64,000 nt of DNA, taken from contig NZ_FMCX01000001.1 of NCBI RefSeq assembly GCF_900091555.1, positions 186,001-250,000 of the forward strand. The letters run 5' to 3'. Shown one piece after another: positions 34,322-42,209 of the stretch; the first letter of the stretch is position 1, and each line of letters begins with the position of its first letter. The notes beneath the pieces were generated by a model. That model was not told the origin of the DNA and ran no database searches. It saw nothing but the letters and a program-made list of their open reading frames with translations. This DNA is from Micromonospora mirobrigensis (lineage in GTDB: Bacteria; Actinomycetota; Actinomycetes; Mycobacteriales; Micromonosporaceae). Made by a program: the position numbers and the translations under genes.

Positions 34322-36712
34322 TCAAGCCTGACGCATCTCACGCGATGAGTCAACTGATCCCACATTTTGGTTAACGGAGAGCGACGGATCACCCGTCGGT
34401 GGGACCGGCGCGCCCGGGGCCGCCTGCGCCGACCTGCCCGCCGACCGATCACCGGAGCGCTGCGCGGGCACCACCGGCAGCTGCGTCGGCCGGGCCGCCG
34501 GTGAGGTGGCCGCGTCGAGCATCGCCTCCAGGTGCTCGGCCGGCACCCCCCAGCCGAAGAGCGCGCCCTGCCCGAAGCGGCAGCCGGCGGCCACCACGGC
34601 GGCCAGCTCCGTGGGCGTGGTCACCCCCTCGGCGATGACCTCCAACCCGAGCTGGTGCCCCAACCGCATGACGATGTCGACCATCGGGGCGAAGGCGGGC
34701 CCGTCCCGGCCCACGGGACGGACCGGCTCGTGCTCGGCCACCAGACTGTGGTCGATCTTGAGGATGTCGATCGGCAGCCGGCGCAGCTGCCCCAGCGACG
34801 AGTAGCCGGCCCCGAAGTCGTCCAGGGCGATCCGTACCCCGGTCAGCCGCAGCGCGGCCAGCCGCCGGATCAGCTCGTCGAGGTCCGTCGCCACCGCGTG
34901 CTCGGTCACCTCCAGCACCAGCCGCTGCGGTGGCACGTGGTGCGTCCGCAACGCCTCGGCCACCTGCACCACGTATTCCGGGGCGTGCAGCTCGCGCGGT
35001 GAGACGTTCACCGACACCCACACGTCGTGCCCGTCGGCGAGCCAACGGGACAGCTGCCAGCAGGCCTGGTGCAGCACCCAGGCGCCGAGCGTGGAGATCA
35101 TCCCGCACTCCTCGGCGAGCGGGATGAACTCGTCGGGCCGGACGTTGCCCAGCTCCGGGTGGTGCCAGCGGAGCAGGGCCTCGGCGCCGACCGGGCGCAC
35201 CGACGGCAGCGACGCCACCGGCTGGAAGGCCAGCCGCAGCTCGTTGCGGTCGATCGCGCCGCGCAGCTCGTGCTCCAGCGTGGTCCGCCGGCGCAGCAGC
35301 TGGTCGTACGCGGCGTCGTAGCGCTCGATCCGGTTCTTGCCCCGCTGCTTGGCGTAGCGCAGGGCGAGGTCGGCGTTGCGCTGGAGCAGCTCCACGTCCG
35401 GGGTGCCGGCCGGTTCGGCCAGACCGATGCTGACCGAGAGGAAGACCGGCCCGTCCAACTGCTCGTAGGGGCGGCCCAGCAGGGCGAGCAGTCGCTCGGC
35501 GACCGGGTCGGCCTCGGCGTGCCCGCCGTGCACCAGCACCGCGAACTCGTCCCCGCCGAGCCGGGCGGCCAGGTCTCCGGGGCGCAGGTTGCCGCGCAGC
35601 CGCAACCCCACCTCGGCCAGCACCGCGTCACCGACGTCGTGGCCACGCATGTCATTGACGTTCTTGAAGCCGTCCAGGTCGAGCACGAGTAGCACGCAGG
35701 GCACCCCGGCCTCGGCGCAGCGGTGCAGGGCACGCAGCAGGCCACGGCGGTTGGCCAGCCCGGTCAGCGGGTCGGTGTGCGCCAGCTCCCGGAAGTGCCG
35801 CTCCCGCTCGGCCAGCCGGGCGGCGTACCCGCGCACGTCGTTGAGGGTGAGGTACTGCCGCGCCACCAGCGCGAAGCCCTCCAGGCTGCCGGCGACGATG
35901 GCCAGCGCGTCGAACCGGCCGCCCTGGGCGAGGTGGTACATCGCCGAGGCGGCCATGCCGAACATCGGGACGAACGCGTACTCGCCGTCCCGGCCGATCG
36001 GGTCGACGTCCAGCTGCCCCGGTGGGCCCACCCGGCGGGCCGCCACCGCGCAGGCCGCCAACCCCAGTGCGGTGAGCACCGCGCCCACCGCGACCACCGC
36101 CGGGCCGGCCTGGCAGAGCCCCGCGGCGACGGCGAGGCCGCCCCAGGTGGTCACCGTGCCGCCGGCGGCCAGCAGGGCCAGCCGGCGGCGCGGCGCGGCG
36201 GAGCGCACCACCACGATCACGGCGAGCCCGGTGGTCAGCGCGGCGGACATCGAGGCGAGCAGGATCGTCGGGCAGGCCACCGGGGTGGCCGCACCGAGCA
36301 GCCGGGTCGGCTCGGAGCAGAGCACCCAGCCGACGAACCAGAGGGCGGTCGCCACCACCAGCCCGTCGAGGACCAGCCGGCCGGTCGCCGCCGCGCCGGT
36401 GCCGGCGCCGGGCAGCCGGAGCAGGCCGCCGCAGAAGGCCAGCCCGGCCAGGGCCGTGCCGGCCGCGACCAGCTCGGCCCAGCCGCTGTGCCCGGCCTCC
36501 GGACCGGCCCAGCGGGGCGGGCCGGTCACCGTCGCGGTCACCCCGACCAGCAGACTGACCAGCGCGAGCACCGCCGCGCCCGCGACCAGCAGGCGGGCCG
36601 TGGCGTACGCGCCGGAGCGCCGCCGGGCGGACCAGGTCAGCAGCGCGGCGGAGCCCGCGGCGACCAGCCCGCTCAGCACCGCTGTGGCGACCATGCCCGG
36701 TGGGGACTGCAC
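34322..36712 (-). CDS. Membrane GGDEF-EAL protein (c-di-GMP synthesis/breakdown)
   Basis: 796 aa. Residues ~1-255 hold about seven membrane segments. The GGDEF domain (~295-470) has an intact RLGGDEFAVL motif near residue 384 and an RPGD inhibitory I-site five residues before it. The EAL domain (~480-740) keeps EALLRW, NVSPREL, LEVTEHA, LDDFGAGYSSLGQL, DILKID, EGV and GQGALFGW, so all catalytic residues of both activities are present. A Pro/Ser-rich tail follows. GTG 36712 is taken as start (CACAGT 7 nt upstream); ATG 36694 is an alternative. The 3' end overlaps the ilvB promoter. Divergent from ilvD. Confidence 0.92.
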   Translation of the reverse strand: MQSPPGMVATAVLSGLVAAGSAALLTWSARRRSGAYATARLLVAGAAVLALVSLLVGVTATVTGPPRWAGPEAGHSGWAELVAAGTALAGLAFCGGLLRLPGAGTGAAATGRLVLDGLVVATALWFVGWVLCSEPTRLLGAATPVACPTILLASMSAALTTGLAVIVVVRSAAPRRRLALLAAGGTVTTWGGLAVAAGLCQAGPAVVAVGAVLTALGLAACAVAARRVGPPGQLDVDPIGRDGEYAFVPMFGMAASAMYHLAQGGRFDALAIVAGSLEGFALVARQYLTLNDVRGYAARLAERERHFRELAHTDPLTGLANRRGLLRALHRCAEAGVPCVLLVLDLDGFKNVNDMRGHDVGDAVLAEVGLRLRGNLRPGDLAARLGGDEFAVLVHGGHAEADPVAERLLALLGRPYEQLDGPVFLSVSIGLAEPAGTPDVELLQRNADLALRYAKQRGKNRIERYDAAYDQLLRRRTTLEHELRGAIDRNELRLAFQPVASLPSVRPVGAEALLRWHHPELGNVRPDEFIPLAEECGMISTLGAWVLHQACWQLSRWLADGHDVWVSVNVSPRELHAPEYVVQVAEALRTHHVPPQRLVLEVTEHAVATDLDELIRRLAALRLTGVRIALDDFGAGYSSLGQLRRLPIDILKIDHSLVAEHEPVRPVGRDGPAFAPMVDIVMRLGHQLGLEVIAEGVTTPTELAAVVAAGCRFGQGALFGWGVPAEHLEAMLDAATSPAARPTQLPVVPAQRSGDRSAGRSAQAAPGAPVPPTGDPSLSVNQNVGSVDSSREMRQA
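34325..34353 (-). promoter_or_regulatory. ilvB operon promoter
   Basis: On the minus strand TTGACT (-35), 17-nt spacer, CAGGCT (-10), predicted start at the leader-peptide ATG. It lies within the last codons of the upstream GGDEF-EAL gene. Confidence 0.5.
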
Positions 36713-36823
36713 GCCCTCAACTGTGCCGGATGACCGCACCCGGCGGGGGACCGGGTGTGCATCTGTTGGGACACGGGTCGCGCGCGGCCGGGGCGGGGAT
36801 CCGGTGGTGCAACACTGGTAGCC

Positions 36824-38671
36824 ATGCCTGAGCTGCGGTCGAGGACCTCCACCCACGGTCGGACGATGGCCGGTGCCCGGGCCCTGTGGCGGGCCACCGG
36901 GATGACCGACGACGACTTCGGCAAGCCGATCGTCGCCATCGCCAACAGTTTCACCCAGTTTGTTCCGGGTCACGTACACCTCAAGGACCTCGGCGGCCTG
37001 GTCGCCGACGCGGTGGCCGAGGCGGGCGGGGTGGGCCGGGAGTTCAACACCATCGCGGTCGACGACGGCATCGCGATGGGCCACGGCGGGATGCTCTACT
37101 CGCTGCCCAGCCGCGAGCTGATCGCCGACGCGGTGGAATACATGGTCAACGCGCACTGCGCGGACGCCCTGGTCTGCATCTCCAACTGCGACAAGATCAC
37201 CCCCGGCATGCTGCTGGCCGCGCTGCGGCTCAACATCCCGACGGTCTTCGTCTCCGGCGGCCCGATGGAGGCCGGCAAGACGGTGGCGATCGAGGGCGTC
37301 GTGCACTCCAAGATCGACCTGATCGACGCGATGATCGCCTCCTCCAACGAGGCGGTCACCGACGAGCAGCTCGGCGAGATCGAGCGCTCCGCCTGCCCGA
37401 CCTGCGGCTCCTGCTCCGGCATGTTCACCGCCAACTCGATGAACTGCCTCACCGAGGCGATCGGCCTGGCCCTGCCGGGCAACGGTTCGACGCTGGCCAC
37501 CCACGCCGCGCGCCGGTCGCTCTTCGTCGAGGCCGGCCGGACCGCGGTGGAGATCGCCAAGCGCTGGTACGACGGCGACGACGCCTCGGTGCTGCCCCGC
37601 GCGGTCGCCGGTCGGGCCGCGTTCGAGAACGCCGTCGCCCTGGACGTGGCGATGGGCGGGTCGACAAACACGATCCTGCACCTGCTCGCCGCCGCCCGCG
37701 AGGCCGAGCTGGACTTCGACGTGGCCGACATCGACGCCATCTCCCGCCGGGTGCCCTGCCTGGCCAAGGTCGCCCCGAACTCCCCGCAGTACCACATGGA
37801 GGACGTGCACCGGGCCGGCGGCATCCCGGCCATCCTCGGCGAGCTGGACCGCGCCGGCCTGCTGCACCGGGACGTGCACGCCGTGCACTCCCCCTCGCTG
37901 GCCCAGTGGCTGACCGACTGGGACGTCCGGGGCGGTTCACCGAAGCCGGAGGCGGTCGAGCTGTTCCACGCCGCCCCGGGTGGGGTGCGCACCACCGAGC
38001 CCTTCTCCACCACCAACCGCTGGTCGTCGCTGGACACCGACCCGGCCGGCGGCTGCATCCGGGACCGCGAGCACGCGTACAGCGCGGACGGCGGGCTGGC
38101 CATCCTGCACGGCAACCTGGCGCCCGAGGGCTGCGTGGTGAAGACCGCCGGCGTCCCCGAGGAGTGCCTGACCTTCCGCGGCCCGGCCAAGGTCTACGAG
38201 TCCCAGGACGACGCGGTGACGGCCATCCTGGCCAAGCAGGTCGTCGCCGGGGACGTGGTGGTGATCCGCTACGAGGGCCCCAGGGGCGGCCCCGGCATGC
38301 AGGAGATGCTCTATCCCACCTCGTTCCTCAAGGGCCGGGGGCTGGGCCGGGCCTGCGCGCTGCTCACCGACGGCCGGTTCTCCGGCGGCACCTCCGGGCT
38401 CTCCATCGGGCACGTCTCCCCCGAGGCCGCCTCCGGCGGGCTGATCGCCCTGGTCCGCGACGGCGACGAGATCGTCATCGACATCCCCGGCCGGTCGATC
38501 TCGCTCGACGTTCCCGCCGACGAGCTCCAGGCCCGCCGGGTCGCCGAGGAGAAGCGGGACAAGCCCTACACGCCGACCGACCGGCAGCGGCCGGTGTCGG
38601 CGGCGCTGCGGGCGTACGCCTCGATGGCCACCTCGGCCAGCGACGGCGCCTACCGCCGCGTCCCAGAGTGA
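36824..38671 (+). CDS. ilvD: Dihydroxy-acid dehydratase
   Basis: 615 aa. Fe-S enzyme: cysteine ligands in [13 protein letters not shown], and [35 protein letters not shown] and [23 protein letters not shown] are conserved substrate and Mg sites. Fourth common step to valine and isoleucine. ATG 36824 begins the conserved [26 protein letters not shown]; a longer frame back to 36755 is not supported. It does not share an operon with ilvBNC. Directly behind its TGA is repeat copy C. Confidence 0.97.
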   Translation: MPELRSRTSTHGRTMAGARALWRATGMTDDDFGKPIVAIANSFTQFVPGHVHLKDLGGLVADAVAEAGGVGREFNTIAVDDGIAMGHGGMLYSLPSRELIADAVEYMVNAHCADALVCISNCDKITPGMLLAALRLNIPTVFVSGGPMEAGKTVAIEGVVHSKIDLIDAMIASSNEAVTDEQLGEIERSACPTCGSCSGMFTANSMNCLTEAIGLALPGNGSTLATHAARRSLFVEAGRTAVEIAKRWYDGDDASVLPRAVAGRAAFENAVALDVAMGGSTNTILHLLAAAREAELDFDVADIDAISRRVPCLAKVAPNSPQYHMEDVHRAGGIPAILGELDRAGLLHRDVHAVHSPSLAQWLTDWDVRGGSPKPEAVELFHAAPGGVRTTEPFSTTNRWSSLDTDPAGGCIRDREHAYSADGGLAILHGNLAPEGCVVKTAGVPEECLTFRGPAKVYESQDDAVTAILAKQVVAGDVVVIRYEGPRGGPGMQEMLYPTSFLKGRGLGRACALLTDGRFSGGTSGLSIGHVSPEAASGGLIALVRDGDEIVIDIPGRSISLDVPADELQARRVAEEKRDKPYTPTDRQRPVSAALRAYASMATSASDGAYRRVPE

Positions 38672-38729
38672 AAGCAGGGGCCCCTTCTTAACGCCTGCGG
38701 TATAGCAGGGGCCCCTTCTTAACGCCTGT
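38672..38729 (+). repeat. GGCC-doublet repeat, copy C (3' end of ilvD)
   Basis: Units AGCAGGGGCCCCTTCTTAAC (38673-) and AGCAGGGGCCCCTTCTTAAC (38704-) are identical over 20 nt, centres 31 bp apart, beginning at the base after the ilvD stop. The best-conserved copy; its 3' edge is 6 bp from the -10 box of the next gene. Confidence 0.9.
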
Positions 38730-38748
38730 CCCACTAGGCTCCGTGTCC

Positions 38749-39471
38749 GTGGGGACGACCGAGAGCTACGCGCGGCTGATCCGCCCGGTCGTCGACCGGG
38801 TCTACGGGGCAGCCCGGTTCGCCGCAGCGCCCCGCTTGAAGGCGTTCTACGCCGAGCGGGGCGTCGACCGCGGCTACGAGAGCAGCTTCTTCTCCGGGGT
38901 GCTCGCCCGGCCCATGCCTGCGACGGCACTCGCCGACGCGCTCGTCTACACCACCGGCAGCATGGCGGCGGAGCTGGCCCAGGGCGTGACCACCGTCGAC
39001 GCCTCGGGCACCTGGCACCTCACCGAGCTGGGCCGGGAGCTGGCGACGTACGCCCAGCGGGCCACCGCCGAGGCGGCCGAGGAGCTGTGGTCCGGTGGCC
39101 GGGGGGTGCTACCCGGCCTGGCCGCCGTCCCGCGCCTGGCGGAGCTGGTCGGCCGGGTGCTGGAGCACGGTCTGGCGACCGGCGGGCCGGCATTCCGGGC
39201 GATGAGCCCGCCGTACGAGCCGGACGACGCCCCGCCCGCGCTGCTGCTGGTCACCCGGCTCGGCTCGCTGCGTCACCACCGCGCCGACGCGCACCGGGCG
39301 GCGTGGCGGGCCGCCGGTCTGACCGCCGCCGAGATCAGGGCGCTGCCGGACGGGCCGGAGCGGGCCGCCGTCGAGGCGGAGACCGACCGCCGCGACGGGC
39401 CCGCGTACGCGGTGCTCACCGAGGCCGAGCGCTGGGAGTTGCTGGCCGGTCTCGGCGCCCTGCCGGGCTAG
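38749..39471 (+). CDS. Conserved hypothetical protein, winged-helix-like segment
   Basis: 240 aa, cytoplasmic, alpha-helical. The N-terminus SYARLIRPVVDRVYGAARFAAAPRLKAFYAERGVDRGYESSFFSGVLARPMP resembles a family of actinobacterial proteins that I recall only as SCO6745-like; VTTVDASGTWHLTELGRELATYAQ looks like the wing of a MarR-type fold, and LRHHRADAHRAAWRAAGLTAAEI is a recurring helix in this family. Function unknown. TAGGCT lies 8 nt before GTG 38749; the in-frame GTG 38743 would leave only 2 nt. It starts just behind repeat copy C. Confidence 0.6.
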   Translation: MGTTESYARLIRPVVDRVYGAARFAAAPRLKAFYAERGVDRGYESSFFSGVLARPMPATALADALVYTTGSMAAELAQGVTTVDASGTWHLTELGRELATYAQRATAEAAEELWSGGRGVLPGLAAVPRLAELVGRVLEHGLATGGPAFRAMSPPYEPDDAPPALLLVTRLGSLRHHRADAHRAAWRAAGLTAAEIRALPDGPERAAVEAETDRRDGPAYAVLTEAERWELLAGLGALPG

Positions 39472-39581
39472 GTCGGATCGTGTCGACCATGGAAGCCGGA
39501 TCACGGCGGCGCCTCGGCACGCGGCGGTGCTCCCGATCAATTACGTCGACAGCGGTTCCGGCGTGAGGGAGACTCCCGGCG

Positions 39582-40097
39582 ATGCCTCGACGAACCGACA
39601 CGCCGCCCACCTGGGACGAGCGTACGCAGCTGGCCACCTTCCTCGACTACGCGCGCGACACCGCACGAGCCAAGTGTGAGGGCGTGTCCGCAGCAGACGC
39701 CCGCAGGGCCCCACTCCCCGATTCGCCGCTGATGACGTTGTGCGGGTTGATCAGCCATCTGCGCTGGGTCGAGTACTACTGGTTCCAGGTGATGTTCCTC
39801 GGCGAGGAGCTTGCCGGGCCACTCAGCGAGGCGACCGACGACGATCCCGACCCGGAGATGCGCAAGGCGGTCGACGTCCCACTGCCCCAGCTTCTCGCCG
39901 AGTACGAGGAGCAGAGCGCCCGCTACCGTCGCCTGGTGGCCGACCACGAGCTGGACACCGCGGCCAAGCGTCCCATCAGCGACGGCCGCCACGTGGACCT
40001 GCGGTGGGTGATCCTCCACCTCATCGAGGAGACGTCCCGCCACAACGGCCACCTAGACGTCGTGCGGGAGCTCGTCGACGGACGGACCGGCGCCTGA
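39582..40097 (+). CDS. DinB-family (DUF664) metalloenzyme
   Basis: 171 aa four-helix bundle. The metal triad is visible as LISHLRWVEYYWF (His ~59) and HLIEETSRHNGHLD (two His near residues 147-151). DUF664/DinB proteins include mycothiol- and bacillithiol-dependent transferases, so a thiol-dependent detoxification role is plausible in this mycothiol-using group, but the substrate is unknown. ATG 39582 has GAGGGAG upstream. Confidence 0.85.
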   Translation: MPRRTDTPPTWDERTQLATFLDYARDTARAKCEGVSAADARRAPLPDSPLMTLCGLISHLRWVEYYWFQVMFLGEELAGPLSEATDDDPDPEMRKAVDVPLPQLLAEYEEQSARYRRLVADHELDTAAKRPISDGRHVDLRWVILHLIEETSRHNGHLDVVRELVDGRTGA

Positions 40098-40104
40098 GAC
40101 CTGT

Positions 40105-40146
40105 CCGGTGACCGGGCGGTGGGTCCAACCGCCGCCCGGTCACCGG
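40105..40146. terminator. Bidirectional terminator between dinB-like and mannanase genes
   Basis: CCGGTGACCGGGCGG pairs with CCGCCCGGTCACCGG, a 15-bp perfect stem, between two convergent stops (40097 and 40150). Confidence 0.85.
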
Positions 40147-40149
40147 GGA

Positions 40150-42135
40150 TCACTCGGCGCGCAGGTCGTCCAGGTCGTGCGTGCCCGGGCTGACCCAGAT
40201 CAGCACCCCGCGTACGTCGGTCAGGGCCGCCGGGTCGCAGGACATCTGGTTGAGCAGGTCCACCTCGACCGTGGTGCTGGTCCCCTCGGGCACCCAGCCG
40301 AACGTGGACTGGCACCAGGTGAACCCGGACCCGGTCTGCAGGGCGATCGCCGCGGAGGTGCCCGCCGTCGGCGAGGTCCGCAGGTCGTACCTCAGGGTGC
40401 CCTTGGCGGACAGGTCGACCGGCGCGGGCAGGGTCACCCCGAACCAGCCACCGCCGGTCGCCGCGACCGACAGGCCGTACGCGCCGTCGGTGTGGAAGGC
40501 GGCGGTCTGCGCCACCGTGCCGGCGTCGGCCTGCCAGCTTCCCGGCCCCCAGCCCTCCACTCCGGACTCCCAGGAGGCGAGGCGGATCGGGTCGCCGGGC
40601 GCCGGCTTGACGGTGATCGTCAGGTCGGCGACGTTCGACAGTTGCCCGGCGACGTCGCGGACGGTGTAGTGCCCCGTCGCCCTGCCCTGGAAGCCGTCCG
40701 AGGGGGTGAAGACGACGTCCCCGGCGGTCGACAGAGCAAAGGAGCCACCTGCGACAGAGGTGACGCGCTGCTGTCCGGCGAGCGCCGGGTCGAGATCGAG
40801 AGTGGACGGTTGCACCCGGCCCACGTACGCGATGTCGTTGCCCGTCGGGGTGAGGGTGACCGGCGTGCCGGCGGTGGTGGTGGCGGTGTCGTGGTCGGCG
40901 ACCGGCGGGCGTGGCCGCCAGCCGCGCCGGATCCGGTCGGCGGCGTTGCTCAGGGTGGTGCAGACCGGGCTCGGGCAGTAGACGGTGTAACCGTCGTAGT
41001 CGGGGTAGGGCGTGCCGTCGTCCTGGCTGCCGGCGAGGATCCAGTAGAGGAAGCCGGCTCCGCCGCCGCGGATCACCGCGTCGGTCCACCGCTGGTAGAC
41101 CGGGTTGCGGGTGGCCCTGTCGGCCCAGCCGAACTCGCCGAGCACGGCCGGCTTGCCGACCGCCTCAGCCTCCCGGTTGTGCCGCTCGATCCAGGCGACA
41201 CCCCAGTCGGCGTCCTTGTCCCAGTGGTCCGGATAGAGGTGGTAGCCCATCAGGTCCACGGCCGGCAGCTTCGCCAGCGCCACCGCGTCGACGCCCTCGC
41301 CGCAGTTCACCGTCCACTCCGCGGCGGCCGGGTCGTCGCAGAAGAAGCCCTCGTCGCCGACGCCGACCAGGTGCCGGCGGTCGACCGACCTGACGTGCCG
41401 GCTCATCTCGTCGGCCCAGCCGGTGACCGTCGCCGTCGAGCAGCCCGGCGAGGTCGGGTAGACCCCGGAGCCCTTGCAGCGCGGCTCGTTCGCCAGCTCC
41501 CAGGCCAGCACCGTCGGGTCGTCCTTGTACGCGACCCCGGTCAGCGGGTTGACCCGGTCGAGCACGTGCGACACCCAGTCGCGGTACCAGCCCCGGATCA
41601 CCGGGTCGGTGTAGAAGTCGTCGTGGTGCGCGGCGCCGCGCCAGCGGACGTACTGGTCCATGCCGCCGAAGTCGCGCCAGTTGTTGACCAGCGGCACGAC
41701 CACCTTGAGACCCTCGCGGCGGGCCGCGTAGAGCACGTAGTCGAGGCGCTGCAACCCGTCCGGGCCGTCGTTGTAGGCCGGTCTCGTGCCGTCCCAGTAC
41801 TGGAACCAGACCCCGTCGGAGGGGCCGGAGACCGAGTCGGTGCCGCCCGGGGTGCCGATGTCCAGGAAGCCCCAGTGCCGCAGCACGGTCAACCGGGCGG
41901 CCTTCGCGTCGGCGAGGACGTCGTCGACCATCGCGCGGGACTTGTACTCCAGGTAGTAGTTGTTGCTGCCGGCGAACCGGAACGGCCTGCCGTCCAGGAA
42001 GAGCCGGTCCCCCTTGCGCACCACGAAGCCGGCACCGGGCCGGCCGGCGGCGGCCGCGGCGGGCGGGGCCGTCACGCCGGTCGCGGTGAGCAGCCCGGCC
42101 AGCGCCAGCAGTACGCCGGCGAGCCTTCTTCTCAT
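40150..42135 (-). CDS. Secreted GH5-type beta-mannanase with C-terminal Ig-like and carbohydrate-binding-like domains
   Basis: 661 aa. Signal peptide RRRLAGVLLALAGLLTATGVTAPPAAAAA. The catalytic barrel (~35-390) contains RFAGSNNYYLEYKS, the acid/base Glu in LAWELANEPRC, and the nucleophile Glu in AVLGEFGWAD, the pattern of GH5 subfamily 7 endo-beta-1,4-mannanases. A cadherin/Ig-like module (~405-500, DHDTATTTAGTPVTLTPTGND) and a beta-sandwich ~510-661 (GDPIRLASWESGVEGWGPGSWQ) that resembles mannan-binding CBMs follow. It would cut extracellular mannan to oligosaccharides for the neighbouring importer and beta-mannosidase. Repeat copy D lies between this gene and the mannosidase gene. Confidence 0.88.
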   Translation of the reverse strand: MRRRLAGVLLALAGLLTATGVTAPPAAAAAGRPGAGFVVRKGDRLFLDGRPFRFAGSNNYYLEYKSRAMVDDVLADAKAARLTVLRHWGFLDIGTPGGTDSVSGPSDGVWFQYWDGTRPAYNDGPDGLQRLDYVLYAARREGLKVVVPLVNNWRDFGGMDQYVRWRGAAHHDDFYTDPVIRGWYRDWVSHVLDRVNPLTGVAYKDDPTVLAWELANEPRCKGSGVYPTSPGCSTATVTGWADEMSRHVRSVDRRHLVGVGDEGFFCDDPAAAEWTVNCGEGVDAVALAKLPAVDLMGYHLYPDHWDKDADWGVAWIERHNREAEAVGKPAVLGEFGWADRATRNPVYQRWTDAVIRGGGAGFLYWILAGSQDDGTPYPDYDGYTVYCPSPVCTTLSNAADRIRRGWRPRPPVADHDTATTTAGTPVTLTPTGNDIAYVGRVQPSTLDLDPALAGQQRVTSVAGGSFALSTAGDVVFTPSDGFQGRATGHYTVRDVAGQLSNVADLTITVKPAPGDPIRLASWESGVEGWGPGSWQADAGTVAQTAAFHTDGAYGLSVAATGGGWFGVTLPAPVDLSAKGTLRYDLRTSPTAGTSAAIALQTGSGFTWCQSTFGWVPEGTSTTVEVDLLNQMSCDPAALTDVRGVLIWVSPGTHDLDDLRAE

Positions 42136-42155
42136 CGGTGTCCCTCTCGGACGAG

Positions 42156-42209
42156 GTGTTAAGAAGGGGCCCCTGCTATACGCCAGGCGTTAAGAAGGGG
42201 CCCCTGCTT
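42156..42209 (-). repeat. GGCC-doublet repeat, copy D (3' end of the beta-mannosidase gene)
   Basis: Two identical units GTTAAGAAGGGGCCCCTGCT (42158- and 42189-), centres 31 bp apart, ending at the stop codon (42212-42210). It lies between the beta-mannosidase stop and the mannanase start on the same strand and may isolate the two transcripts. Confidence 0.9.
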
